NCBI GenBank assembly: GCA_001567105.1
Contig: LMZR01000006.1
Location: 1 to 64,000 of the forward strand
Reading direction: 5' to 3'
Length of the DNA stretch: 64,000 nucleotides
Origin: Chloroflexi bacterium OLB14
GTDB lineage: Bacteria; Chloroflexota; Anaerolineae; Anaerolineales; Villigracilaceae
The notes under the pieces are model-generated. The model made no database searches. It worked only from the letters and a program-made list of their open reading frames with translations, and was not told where the DNA came from. Positions 54,122 to 62,080 of this stretch are shown piece after piece (position 1 is the first letter of the stretch; every line of letters starts with the position of its first letter). The position numbers and the translations under genes are program-made.

Positions 54122-55809
54122 TTGCTCTTTGCTTCCACATGCACTTTCACTTGCTCAGGAAAATGCTTAATCAAACTCTCCACTACTAACGGAGCCGCCA
54201 TGCCGAGCCCGCAAGCGCTGGTAGATTTCATCGCTTCACTTAAATCATTGACTTCATTTAACCAAACTGTCATATCATTTGGTCCATCACCATTGAGTCG
54301 TTCAACTAAACGTTGTGTGCCAATACGACATGGAAAACATTTACCACAAGATTCATGTGCAAAAAATTCCATCGCATCATGCGTGACCTTGATCATGTCA
54401 CGGCTATCATCATAAACAATCATCCCAGCCGCGCCAAGCATAGAACCTTTACTGCGAATAGATGGCTCATCAATGGTTGCAGATTCAACATCAGCATGAG
54501 ATAAGAATCCGCCAGAGAGTCCAGCCATGGTCACCGCTTGAAGCGAACGACCATGTTTGGGTCCACCAGCCCAATCATAAATCAAGGTACGAAGCGGTAA
54601 TCCAAATGGAACTTCATAATTGCCAGGTCGTTGAATATCTCCCGAAAGAGAAACAACTTTCGTGCCAGCATGTCCATTCAAACCTAAGTTGACATACCAT
54701 TCAGGTTCGTGACGCATAATTTGCGTAACGGCTGAAAGTGTTTCTACATTATTAACTGCGGTTGGTAAATTTTCAAAACCATGTGTGACGGGAAACGGCG
54801 GACGATTGCGCGGAAAAGGATGTTTGCCTTCGAGGCTGTTAAGCAATGAACCTTCTTCACCACAAATGTATGCGCCACCACCGCGCCGAATATATAAATC
54901 AAAATTAAAATTTGCGCCGAGAATATTTTTGCCTAAAAGATTTTCTTTATAAGCATCGGCAATTGCTTTTTGTAAAAGGATATTTGTTTCGGGATATTCA
55001 TAACGCAAATAAATAAATCCGCGTGTGGCACCAGTGGCATACGCCGCGATGGTCATTCCCTCAATCACTGCAAACGGATCGTAATCCATGATGGCGCGAT
55101 CTTTGAAACAACCTGGCTCACCTTCATCCGCATTACATACAATTGATTTTGGATTTCCATTTGCTTTTGCAACTGCTTCCCATTTCAAACCAGTGGGAAA
55201 CGCCGCACCACCACGCCCAGCCAATTTACTGGCTTTGACATGCTCAATTACATTTTCAGGCTTCATCTTAATAGTGCGCGTCAAACCTTCGTATCCACCC
55301 GTTTTTTTATAACCAGATAAAGTATTGCGTTGTGGTTCACGAATTTTTGCAAATACAACTTCTTCAATGCCCGCTGGATTTATGGGCGGTAATAGAGTTG
55401 CGGCATGAGTCAAATTTCCTTTTGCATCGCCCAGAAATTGCTCATTGCCAATAATCACAGTTACAGGTTCATCACATCGCCCTGCGCATGGCATAGCTGT
55501 TGCGCCTTGATCTTTCAATGCGCTTAAACATTCTTTGCCACCATTCAAAGTGCATACAGGTCCCGTGCAGACGCGTGGTTTATTTATTCCATTTTCTTCA
55601 CGGCTGAAGTGATGATAAAAAGTTACTGTGCCGTATAAATCGGCAAGGGGTTGGCGTAACCCTTTGGAAATTGCACGCATCGCAGATTCAGAAATGTAAC
55701 CATCTCGCTCATGAAACGCATGTAATACCCCCAACAATGGCGCAGGCTGACTTTTCCATTCCTCTACGAGTTGTTCATCTAACAATTCTTGATTCGCGGA
55801 TTGTGTCAT
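54103..55809 (-). CDS. NuoE-NuoF fusion, NAD-linked electron-transfer subunit of formate dehydrogenase
   Basis: A 568-residue protein. Residues ~1-150 are NuoE-like with [2Fe-2S] ligands CTGPVCTLNG and CAGRC. Residues ~160-560 are NuoF-like: FMN/NADH-binding GRGGAAFPTGLKW, CNADEGEPGCFKDR and GGGAYICGEEGSLLNSLEG, and the [4Fe-4S] motif ESCGKCFPCRIGTQRL. It would reduce NAD+ with electrons from formate (or the reverse). The C-terminus is provided by a repeat. Promoter and start at 55809 are divergent from the FmdE gene. Confidence 0.95.
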   Translation of the reverse strand: MTQSANQELLDEQLVEEWKSQPAPLLGVLHAFHERDGYISESAMRAISKGLRQPLADLYGTVTFYHHFSREENGINKPRVCTGPVCTLNGGKECLSALKDQGATAMPCAGRCDEPVTVIIGNEQFLGDAKGNLTHAATLLPPINPAGIEEVVFAKIREPQRNTLSGYKKTGGYEGLTRTIKMKPENVIEHVKASKLAGRGGAAFPTGLKWEAVAKANGNPKSIVCNADEGEPGCFKDRAIMDYDPFAVIEGMTIAAYATGATRGFIYLRYEYPETNILLQKAIADAYKENLLGKNILGANFNFDLYIRRGGGAYICGEEGSLLNSLEGKHPFPRNRPPFPVTHGFENLPTAVNNVETLSAVTQIMRHEPEWYVNLGLNGHAGTKVVSLSGDIQRPGNYEVPFGLPLRTLIYDWAGGPKHGRSLQAVTMAGLSGGFLSHADVESATIDEPSIRSKGSMLGAAGMIVYDDSRDMIKVTHDAMEFFAHESCGKCFPCRIGTQRLVERLNGDGPNDMTVWLNEVNDLSEAMKSTSACGLGMAAPLVVESLIKHFPEQVKVHVEAKSNHHGDH

Positions 55810-55874
55810 AAAACGATTCTACACCTTGTTGCATTTATAAGCAAATCACGGAAAAGATTTATAATTGTTTATAT

Positions 55875-56450
55875 ATGGATATAAAACCTTTTCTTGATAT
55901 TGCTTCACGTGACCATTCCCATCTTTGTCCGCGTCAAATTCTCGGTGTACGCATCGGACTTAAGGGGATGGCTGATCTTGCTCTTCAACTTTTTACTAAG
56001 CCCAAACATTTGCTTATTATCTCCGAAACTGACGGCTGTTTTGTGGACGGAGTTATCGCCGCAACAAATTGCACAGTTGGTCATCGAAACTTGCGCATTG
56101 AAGATTATGGCAAAATCGCCGCAACATTTATCAACACCAAAACGAACTATGCCATTCGCATTGCGCCTGCATTAGATGTGCGCGAAAAAGCATATCATTA
56201 TGCCCCCGAAGAAAAACGTCACTACTTCGCGCAAATGCAAGCCTATCAAACCATGCCTGATGATGAATTATTAACTGTGCAAGAAATTGAATTGAACTTC
56301 AGTGTTGAAGAAATCATTTCTCGCGCAGGCAGGCGAGTCAATTGTGAAAAATGTGGGGAAGAGATTATCAATGAAAGAGAAGTTATTTTAGAAGGGAAAA
56401 TTATTGTAAGCCATGCGCTGAGGGTGGGTATTATCAGCGAGCAAAAGTAA
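55875..56450 (+). CDS. FmdE-family protein
   Basis: A 191-residue protein of the FmdE (formylmethanofuran dehydrogenase subunit E-like) family. The N-terminal domain has HSHLCPRQILGVRIGL and DGCFVDGVIAATNCTVGHRNL with conserved Cys. The C-terminal zinc-ribbon CEKCGEEIINERE is present. Such proteins accompany molybdenum enzymes and are proposed to help with cofactor or metal handling, fitting the divergent fdh operon and the downstream mod genes. TATAAT at 55860-55865 lies 9 bp before the ATG, so the mRNA is probably leaderless. Confidence 0.9.
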   Translation: MDIKPFLDIASRDHSHLCPRQILGVRIGLKGMADLALQLFTKPKHLLIISETDGCFVDGVIAATNCTVGHRNLRIEDYGKIAATFINTKTNYAIRIAPALDVREKAYHYAPEEKRHYFAQMQAYQTMPDDELLTVQEIELNFSVEEIISRAGRRVNCEKCGEEIINEREVILEGKIIVSHALRVGIISEQK

Positions 56451-56471
56451 AAATTCATTTGCATAATCACT

Positions 56472-56531
56472 TGTAGGGCGAGTTTGTAACCCGCCAAAGA
56501 AAACGGTCAGGCTACAAGCCTGACCTACAAT
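56472..56531. repeat. Palindromic repeat (GTAGGGCG / GACCTAC type)
   Basis: TGTAGGGCGAGTTTGTAACCC arm and AAACGGTCAGGCTACAAG…CTGACCTACAA arm; related to 5391 and 58832 copies. Confidence 0.6.
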
Positions 56532-56536
56532 TTACC

Positions 56537-56565
56537 TTGTCATAATTCCAAATCAAGTATATACT
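56537..56565 (+). promoter_or_regulatory. Promoter of the padR-mod operon
   Basis: TTGTCA (56537-56542), 17-bp spacer, TATACT (56560-56565). Start codon at 56582, with only ~10 nt of leader and no Shine-Dalgarno. Confidence 0.65.
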
Positions 56566-56582
56566 CATCCAGTGAGTATATA
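56558..56582. promoter_or_regulatory. Candidate PadR operator
   Basis: Perfect inverted repeat TATATACTCA-(TCCAG)-TGAGTATATA, overlapping the -10 box and ending in the padR start codon. PadR proteins often autoregulate through such sites. Confidence 0.7.
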
Positions 56583-57142
56583 TGACCGAAACTAAACACT
56601 CTGGCAACCTTTCCCCTGAATTTGCATTATTAGGATTTCTAATTGCGGGTCAAAGCCATGGCTATGACTTGCATCAAAAATTTATCGCAGAATTGGGGCA
56701 TGTCTGGCATCTAAGTCAGAGTCAGGCATACGCAATTTTGAAGCGTTTAGAAAATCGGGGAGATATTTCAGCGCACATCGTTGAACAAGAAAAATTGCCA
56801 GCTCGTCAGATGTTGAAAATCACTGCTCAAGGACGAAAACGATTCTTTGCTTGGCTTGAATTGGGAATTGGCACCAATGCCCGTTCCATTCGTTTGGAAT
56901 TTCTGACACGTTTATATTTCACCCAACTTCATCGCCCTGAAAATATCGCGCAAATTTATCAAACACAATTTGCAGAAACCGAAGCGCGAGCTGAACAACT
57001 CGAAACATTGATTCAAAATTTACCGCCCGAACAAATCTACAACCGATTAAGTCTTGACCTGCGTCTCCAGCAAATGAGGTTAATCCAAAACTGGATGGCG
57101 GAGATAAGAACACAGTTCCATATTCCAAAGGAGAAAAGATGA
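56582..57142 (+). CDS. PadR-family transcriptional regulator
   Basis: A 186-residue regulator. The N-terminal winged helix (~12-95) has FALLGFLIAGQSHGYDLHQKF, LSQSQAYAILKRLENRGDI and RQMLKITAQGRKRF. The C-terminal helical domain (~100-180) is typical of PadR dimerisation. It overlaps modA by 4 bp (ATGA), so the regulator and transporter genes are one operon. The palindrome over its own promoter suggests autorepression, perhaps by molybdate availability. This is inference; PadR proteins are not the classical molybdate sensor (ModE). Confidence 0.9.
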   Translation: MTETKHSGNLSPEFALLGFLIAGQSHGYDLHQKFIAELGHVWHLSQSQAYAILKRLENRGDISAHIVEQEKLPARQMLKITAQGRKRFFAWLELGIGTNARSIRLEFLTRLYFTQLHRPENIAQIYQTQFAETEARAEQLETLIQNLPPEQIYNRLSLDLRLQQMRLIQNWMAEIRTQFHIPKEKR

Positions 57143-57993
57143 AATACCGTTTTACCAATATTGTTTTACTGCTGGCGTTATTTTTAGCAGGCTGTACTTC
57201 CGCCTCTACGCCCGCACCAACAGAAGTCCCTGCAACCGAAGCACCGACTTCTGTGCCGACAGAAGCACCAACTGCTATACCAGAACCACGCACACTGACC
57301 GTTTTTGCCGCCGCATCACTAACTGATGCCTTCACTGAAATTGGCAAAAACTTTGACGCCGCTAACGCTGGTGTGACAACCACGTTTAACTTTGCAGGTT
57401 CACAAGCCTTACGCACTCAAATTCAAGAAGGCGCACCTGTGGATGTATTTGCCTCTGCTAATAATAAAGAGATGACTGCGTTGATTGAAGGCTCATTTGT
57501 CACAGCAGAATCTTCACAAATTTTCTTGAGCAATAAATTAGTCGTCATTCTGCCTGCCAATAACCCCGCTGGAATTGATTCGTTGGAAGATTTAGCAAAT
57601 GCAGGAATCAAAATTGTTTTTGCGGCAGAGGAAGTCCCTGTCGGCAAATATACACGCGAAGCATTAGATTTGATGAACGGCTCATTCGGCGCTGACTTCA
57701 AAGATAAAGTGCTGGCGAATGTTGTTTCTAATGAAGATAACGTCAAACAAGTGGTGGCAAAAATTCAGTTAGGCGAAGCGGATGCAGGCATTGTGTACAC
57801 GTCTGACGCAGTTGCTGCACCCGAATTGCAGACCATTGAAATTCCCGCAGAATTAAATGTCATTGCTAAATATCCAATTGCGCCATTGGTTGAATCTGCT
57901 AATGCAGATTTAGCGCAAGCTTTTATTGCTTATGTGCTTTCAGATGAAGGTCAAGCGATTCTGCAAAAGTGGGGATTTGCAGCACCTCAATAA
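57139..57993 (+). CDS. modA: Molybdate-binding lipoprotein ModA
   Basis: A 284-residue extracytoplasmic binding protein. Lipobox FLAGCTS (Cys ~20) and Thr/Pro/Glu linker to ~50, then LTVFAAASLTDAFTEIG with the oxyanion-binding Ser residues, FNFAGSQALRTQI and GAPVDVFASAN. This matches ModA, with no SO4-specific motif. It overlaps padR by 4 bp. A strong hairpin with T-run follows, before modB. No modC ATPase gene lies here. Confidence 0.94.
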   Translation: MKYRFTNIVLLLALFLAGCTSASTPAPTEVPATEAPTSVPTEAPTAIPEPRTLTVFAAASLTDAFTEIGKNFDAANAGVTTTFNFAGSQALRTQIQEGAPVDVFASANNKEMTALIEGSFVTAESSQIFLSNKLVVILPANNPAGIDSLEDLANAGIKIVFAAEEVPVGKYTREALDLMNGSFGADFKDKVLANVVSNEDNVKQVVAKIQLGEADAGIVYTSDAVAAPELQTIEIPAELNVIAKYPIAPLVESANADLAQAFIAYVLSDEGQAILQKWGFAAPQ

Positions 57994-58006
57994 GGTTTGA
58001 TACGAT

Positions 58007-58040
58007 AAGTCGCAGGAATTACTTCCTGCGACTTTTTTTT
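58007..58040 (+). terminator. Terminator between modA and modB
   Basis: AAGTCGCAGGAA / TTCCTGCGACTT stem (12 bp) followed by eight T, ending 2 bp before the modB ATG. It would reduce modB relative to modA. Confidence 0.85.
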
Positions 58041-58042
58041 CT

Positions 58043-58831
58043 ATGAATAAAAAAAATATCTTTGACTCAAAATGGATTTTTATCATCCCAAGCCTTTTCA
58101 TGCTGGGGTTATTTTTACTGCCATTGTTAGCAGTTTTTCTGCGTGCAATGAATGCTGACTTTTTTAATTACGCAATTTCACCACAAGCATTAAATGCCTT
58201 AAAGTTGAGTTTGATAACAAGCACAGTTACAACTTTATCTGCTGTTATTTTTGGCACACCGTTAGCTTATGTGCTGGCAAATTGGAAAACAAAACTTAAA
58301 CCCTGGTTTGAGCTGTTAATTGACTTACCCATTGTTTTGCCTCCATCTGTTGCAGGTTTGGCTTTGTTAATTGCTTTTGGGCGCAGAGGGTTGTTTGGCT
58401 CTTTACTAGATTGGCTAGGAATTTCACTCCCATTCACAACCACAGCAGTCGTACTGGCTCAAATGTTTGTTGCCGCGCCTTTATACATTCGCTCTGCCAG
58501 AGTTGGCTTCGTAGGCGTTGATAAACAACTGGAAGAAGCCGCCAGCGTAGAAGGTGCGAATCGCTGGCAATTATTTCGAGAAGTGATGTTACCTCTCACT
58601 AGTAAAATATTATTAAGTGGAGCAGTCCTTACATGGACTCGCGCACTTGGTGAATTTGGCGCCACCATTTTGTTTGCAGGCAATTTAGAAGGTGTGACGC
58701 AAACGATGCCTATGGCAATTTATTTAGGCTTTGAAAGAAACCTTGGCATTGCCTTAGCTTTATCACTTGTGTTAATTATTGCTTCTACATTTTTGCTGAT
58801 ATTAACAAAAAAACTAGAAAAAGAAGAGTAA
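58043..58831 (+). CDS. modB: Molybdate ABC transporter permease ModB
   Basis: A 262-residue membrane permease with about six helices. The BPD-type EAA loop is LEEAASVEGANRWQLFREVMLPL (~172-195). The FGRRGLFGSLLDWLGISLPFT segment matches ModB/CysW permeases. The ATG follows the T-run of the preceding terminator by two bases and has no Shine-Dalgarno. The ATPase partner modC is not within the window. Confidence 0.93.
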   Translation: MNKKNIFDSKWIFIIPSLFMLGLFLLPLLAVFLRAMNADFFNYAISPQALNALKLSLITSTVTTLSAVIFGTPLAYVLANWKTKLKPWFELLIDLPIVLPPSVAGLALLIAFGRRGLFGSLLDWLGISLPFTTTAVVLAQMFVAAPLYIRSARVGFVGVDKQLEEAASVEGANRWQLFREVMLPLTSKILLSGAVLTWTRALGEFGATILFAGNLEGVTQTMPMAIYLGFERNLGIALALSLVLIIASTFLLILTKKLEKEE

Positions 58832-58868
58832 ATGTAGGTCACGCTACACTACAAACGTGACCTACAAA
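58832..58868. repeat. Palindromic repeat (TGTAGGTCACG type)
   Basis: ATGTAGGTCACG and CGTGACCTACAAAT arms; separates convergent genes. Confidence 0.6.
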
Positions 58869-58869
58869 T

Positions 58870-60093
58870 TTATTTCCTCGTCAACGTATACACACTTCCA
58901 TTATCGCTGGCTAAATAAATCTCCCCATTTTGTCCTTGACCAAACGAAGTGATGGTAATTTCTGTTTCAAATAATCTTTGATTTTGCCATTGACCATTCG
59001 ATAAAAATAATCCCCACACATAGCCAGTGCAATAATCAGCATAAAAATAAATCCCATTCCATTCAGGCATAGAGCCACGATAGACATAACCACCAGTTAC
59101 AGAACAACCCTCATAAGGGTCTGAGTGACTATATTCAGCCACAGGCAATAACAAATCAGGTTGGGGATCACTATCATAACCAATGCTACCTTCCATAATA
59201 CTCCAACCAAAATTTGCACCACCAGCCGAACCTGCGGGTAAATAATCTATCTCTTCTTTTTCACCTTGCCCCACATCCCCAATCCATAAATCACCACTGA
59301 CAGAATCAAACGAAATGCGCCATGGATTTCTCAAACCATACGCCCACACTTCATTTCCAAATGGGTTATCAGATGGGATTGAATATGGGTCGCCGTTGTT
59401 GACATCAATGCGTAAAATTTTGCCAAGCAACGAATTTTTATTTTGACCATTTTTGTGTGGGTCGCCTGCTAAACCGCCATCACCTAAGCCGAGATATAAA
59501 TACCCATCAGGACCAAAAGCAACTGCGCCTCCGTTATGATTCGGGTATGGTTGGTCAATCACCATCAAAATTTTTTCTGTGTTGGGGTCTGCTGTATTTC
59601 CATTAGCAGTGAAGCGTGAAATGCGCGTGTGACCGCCATCCCCTGTGTAATTGACATAGAAGAATCCATTTTGCTCAAAGTTTGGATGAAACGCCAAACC
59701 GAGCAAACCCATTTCGTTGCTCCAATCATCTACACGATCATCAATATTCAAAAATGGTTCATCAAGCAATTGACCATTTTGATAAACTCGAATGGCACCA
59801 TATTTTTCGATGATGAATAATCTACCACTACCATCAAATGCAGATTGCACATCAACGGGTCTATCTAAATCGTTGATGATGGGTGTCCATTGATAATCAC
59901 TTGCATTTGGAAAAGCATTTGTATTGGTAATAGATGTTTGTGTTGGCGGAACACTCGTTGCAAGCTGAATTTCGGTTGATGGAGCAGAAGCAACTGTGGG
60001 CGGGGCAAGAGGCGTGATGGTCGGGGCAACCAAATCTGAAAATCTGCCACACGCTAACATGGGCAGAATCAATAAAATCAAAAATCTTTTCAT
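58870..60093 (-). CDS. PQQ-dependent-type sugar dehydrogenase lipoprotein (glucose/sorbosone dehydrogenase family)
   Basis: A 407-residue protein with lipobox (MLACG, Cys ~14-16) and Thr/Pro linker. The rest is a six-bladed propeller of the Asd/glucose-sorbosone dehydrogenase family: LFIIEKYGAIRVYQNG, EMGLLGLAFHPNFEQNGFFYVNYT, NHNGGAVAFGPDGYLYLGLGDGG, VWAYGLRNPWRISFD and WIGDVGQGEKEEIDYLP. PQQ and calcium binding are known for characterised relatives; here they are inferred. It should act outside the membrane. Confidence 0.92.
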   Translation of the reverse strand: MKRFLILLILPMLACGRFSDLVAPTITPLAPPTVASAPSTEIQLATSVPPTQTSITNTNAFPNASDYQWTPIINDLDRPVDVQSAFDGSGRLFIIEKYGAIRVYQNGQLLDEPFLNIDDRVDDWSNEMGLLGLAFHPNFEQNGFFYVNYTGDGGHTRISRFTANGNTADPNTEKILMVIDQPYPNHNGGAVAFGPDGYLYLGLGDGGLAGDPHKNGQNKNSLLGKILRIDVNNGDPYSIPSDNPFGNEVWAYGLRNPWRISFDSVSGDLWIGDVGQGEKEEIDYLPAGSAGGANFGWSIMEGSIGYDSDPQPDLLLPVAEYSHSDPYEGCSVTGGYVYRGSMPEWNGIYFYADYCTGYVWGLFLSNGQWQNQRLFETEITITSFGQGQNGEIYLASDNGSVYTLTRK

Positions 60094-60097
60094 TGTG

Positions 60098-60451
60098 TTA
60101 ATTTACGTCGGTTGTTTCGGCATCTACTACATCATCTGTTGATGAGTCAACAGTTGTATTACCAGCCAGTGCCTTCAAATGTTCTTTGACAACTTCAGGC
60201 GGGCACAGTTCGGTAAAAATATACGAACCCAATGCTAACAACGCCACGTCATCTACTGCGCCGATGATGGGAAACATAATGGGGTCTGGTGAAAACAAGT
60301 AAGCGATAGTTCCTACTGGAATAATTTTTGCCAAAATGCTTACGCGGCTATCACCCATCAAACGAAAAATTAATTTCATTTGATTCATAATGTTTTTGAT
60401 GACGCCCCCTTGTTGCGTTACGATAATATCGGAGTTTTTTTTGTCAGTCAT
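60098..60451 (-). CDS. DUF1232 small membrane protein
   Basis: A 117-residue protein. The DUF1232 core is at ~35-90: LIFRLMGDSRVSILAKIIPVGTIAYLFSPDPIMFPIIGAVDDVALLALG, with the conserved D-x-I/V-P-D-like polar helix pair. An acidic C-terminus follows. Ribosome-binding site AGGAG. Downstream gene is 4 bp away on the same strand, so the two may be co-transcribed. Function unknown. Confidence 0.85.
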   Translation of the reverse strand: MTDKKNSDIIVTQQGGVIKNIMNQMKLIFRLMGDSRVSILAKIIPVGTIAYLFSPDPIMFPIIGAVDDVALLALGSYIFTELCPPEVVKEHLKALAGNTTVDSSTDDVVDAETTDVN

Positions 60452-60519
60452 GTCGGTCTCCTTTTTGATTTATTATATACGTTTTTAGATTATAAAAGTT
60501 TAAGCGGTACAATGTCATC

Positions 60520-60990
60520 ATGCCGTATTTGATTGATGGTCATAACCTGATTCCTAAAATTGGTTTAAGACTTTCTGAACCTGATGATGAAATGGAATTG
60601 ATTCACATTCTTCAAAATTTTTCGCGCTTGAAACGCCAACCTGTGGAAGTATATTTTGATGGAGCCCCAAACGCTTCAGCAGGGACGCGCAAGTTGGGTG
60701 CTGTTAAAGCGCATTTTATCTCGCTGACATCTTCTGCTGATTCCGCTATGCGTGCAAGGTTAATCAACATGGCGAAATCAGCCAAAAACTGGACGGTAGT
60801 TTCATCTGACAGAGAAGTGCAGCACGCAGCAAAAACACATGGCGCAAAATTTATTTCGTCTGAAGAGTTTGTGAAGTTATTAACAGAAGTGTCTAATATA
60901 GCTAATAAAAAGAATCGAGAAGAAAAAAGTGTCTCTCCAAAAGAAGTTGAAGAGTGGTTAAAAGTTTTCGAGGAAGAGAAAAAATCATGA
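60520..60990 (+). CDS. NYN-domain (YacP-like) ribonuclease
   Basis: A 156-residue protein. The NYN/PIN-like fold shows MPYLIDGHNLIPKIGL (first Asp), VYFDGAPNA (second Asp), VVSSDREVQHAAKTHGAKFISSEEFV (third Asp) in the order typical of YacP-like RNases. Charged C-terminal tail. TACAAT (60508-60513) lies 7 bp before the ATG without a Shine-Dalgarno, suggesting a leaderless mRNA. It overlaps the HDAC-like gene by 4 bp (ATGA). Confidence 0.88.
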   Translation: MPYLIDGHNLIPKIGLRLSEPDDEMELIHILQNFSRLKRQPVEVYFDGAPNASAGTRKLGAVKAHFISLTSSADSAMRARLINMAKSAKNWTVVSSDREVQHAAKTHGAKFISSEEFVKLLTEVSNIANKKNREEKSVSPKEVEEWLKVFEEEKKS

Positions 60991-61991
60991 ACACCCTCTA
61001 CACATTCGTTCCATCCAAAAATCATTTTTATACAGACCACCCCGAAAGACCAGAACGCTTTGAGTTTTTTGAAAACAAACTTGATTCGTATGGTGCTGAA
61101 TTGATTCAACCCACGTCTGCTACAGTGGATGAAGTTGCACGCGTGCATAAAAGGCAAATGATTAAATCAATTGAAGAAGTTTGCAAGCAAGGCACTGGAA
61201 TTATTGATTATGCCCCAACGTATGTGACTGAAACATCTTATGACGATGCTATGTTGGCGGCAGGTGGTGTGTTAACTTGTACCCGCGCTGTGATTAATAA
61301 CGATGCCAAAAATGCTTTTGCCATTGTGCGTCCGCCTGGTCATCATGCCGAGCCACATAAAGCCATGGGATTTTGTTTATTCAATAACATTGCCATCGCC
61401 ACACACGAAGCATTGACTATGGGTATGAAAAAAGTAATGGTGATTGATTTCGATGCACATCATGGCAATGGCACGCAAGTTGCTTTCAAAGAGGATGAGA
61501 GATTAGGTTTTATCTCTACGCATCAGTGGGGAATTTATCCAGGCTCAGGTTGGATTAGCGATTACCCTCATGCCAAAAAGAGAATCGTCAATGTGCCGTT
61601 ACATGCTTATGCAGGTGATAAAACTTTCGCAGTCATTTGTGATGAAATTTTTAATCCGATGCTGAAATTGTTTCAGCCAGAAATGTTGTTTGTTTCTGTC
61701 GGCTTTGATGCACATTGGCAAGATCCACTCACATCTTTAGGGTTATCCACACAAGGTTATTATCAGGTCTCTAAGAAATTAGTAGGATTGGCAGAAGAGT
61801 TTTGTAATGGCAAAATTGTGTTTGTTTTGGAAGGTGGCTACGACTCAAGTGTGGTAGGTCACGGGGTAGGCGCAGTTTTCAGTGCATTGACCAACTCTCC
61901 GCTAGTGAATGAAGCGCATGATGTGAGTCCGTATCAAGAAGCAGATTTTGATATCCGCCTGAACGAAATCCGCAAGTGGCATGGGCTATAA
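60987..61991 (+). CDS. Histone-deacetylase-family (acetoin-utilisation-type) deacetylase
   Basis: A 334-residue protein starting at 60987 (the ATGA overlap with the NYN gene; AGGAAGAG upstream). Class II/AcuC-like signatures: HPERPERFEFF, IVRPPGHHAEPHKAMGFCLFNNIAIA, the zinc ligands in DFDAHHGNGTQ and the VGFDAHWQDPL segment. It hydrolyses N-acetyl-lysine, polyamine or similar amides in the cytoplasm. The substrate is unknown. Confidence 0.92.
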   Translation: MNTLYTFVPSKNHFYTDHPERPERFEFFENKLDSYGAELIQPTSATVDEVARVHKRQMIKSIEEVCKQGTGIIDYAPTYVTETSYDDAMLAAGGVLTCTRAVINNDAKNAFAIVRPPGHHAEPHKAMGFCLFNNIAIATHEALTMGMKKVMVIDFDAHHGNGTQVAFKEDERLGFISTHQWGIYPGSGWISDYPHAKKRIVNVPLHAYAGDKTFAVICDEIFNPMLKLFQPEMLFVSVGFDAHWQDPLTSLGLSTQGYYQVSKKLVGLAEEFCNGKIVFVLEGGYDSSVVGHGVGAVFSALTNSPLVNEAHDVSPYQEADFDIRLNEIRKWHGL

Positions 61992-62080
61992 ATTCGGGGT
62001 GCGTTGCACTTTGCGAAACAAGATTCTTTCTAAGTAGAATCAAATGTAGTTAAAAGCAAGAAATCAAAAAAAGGAGAAAA

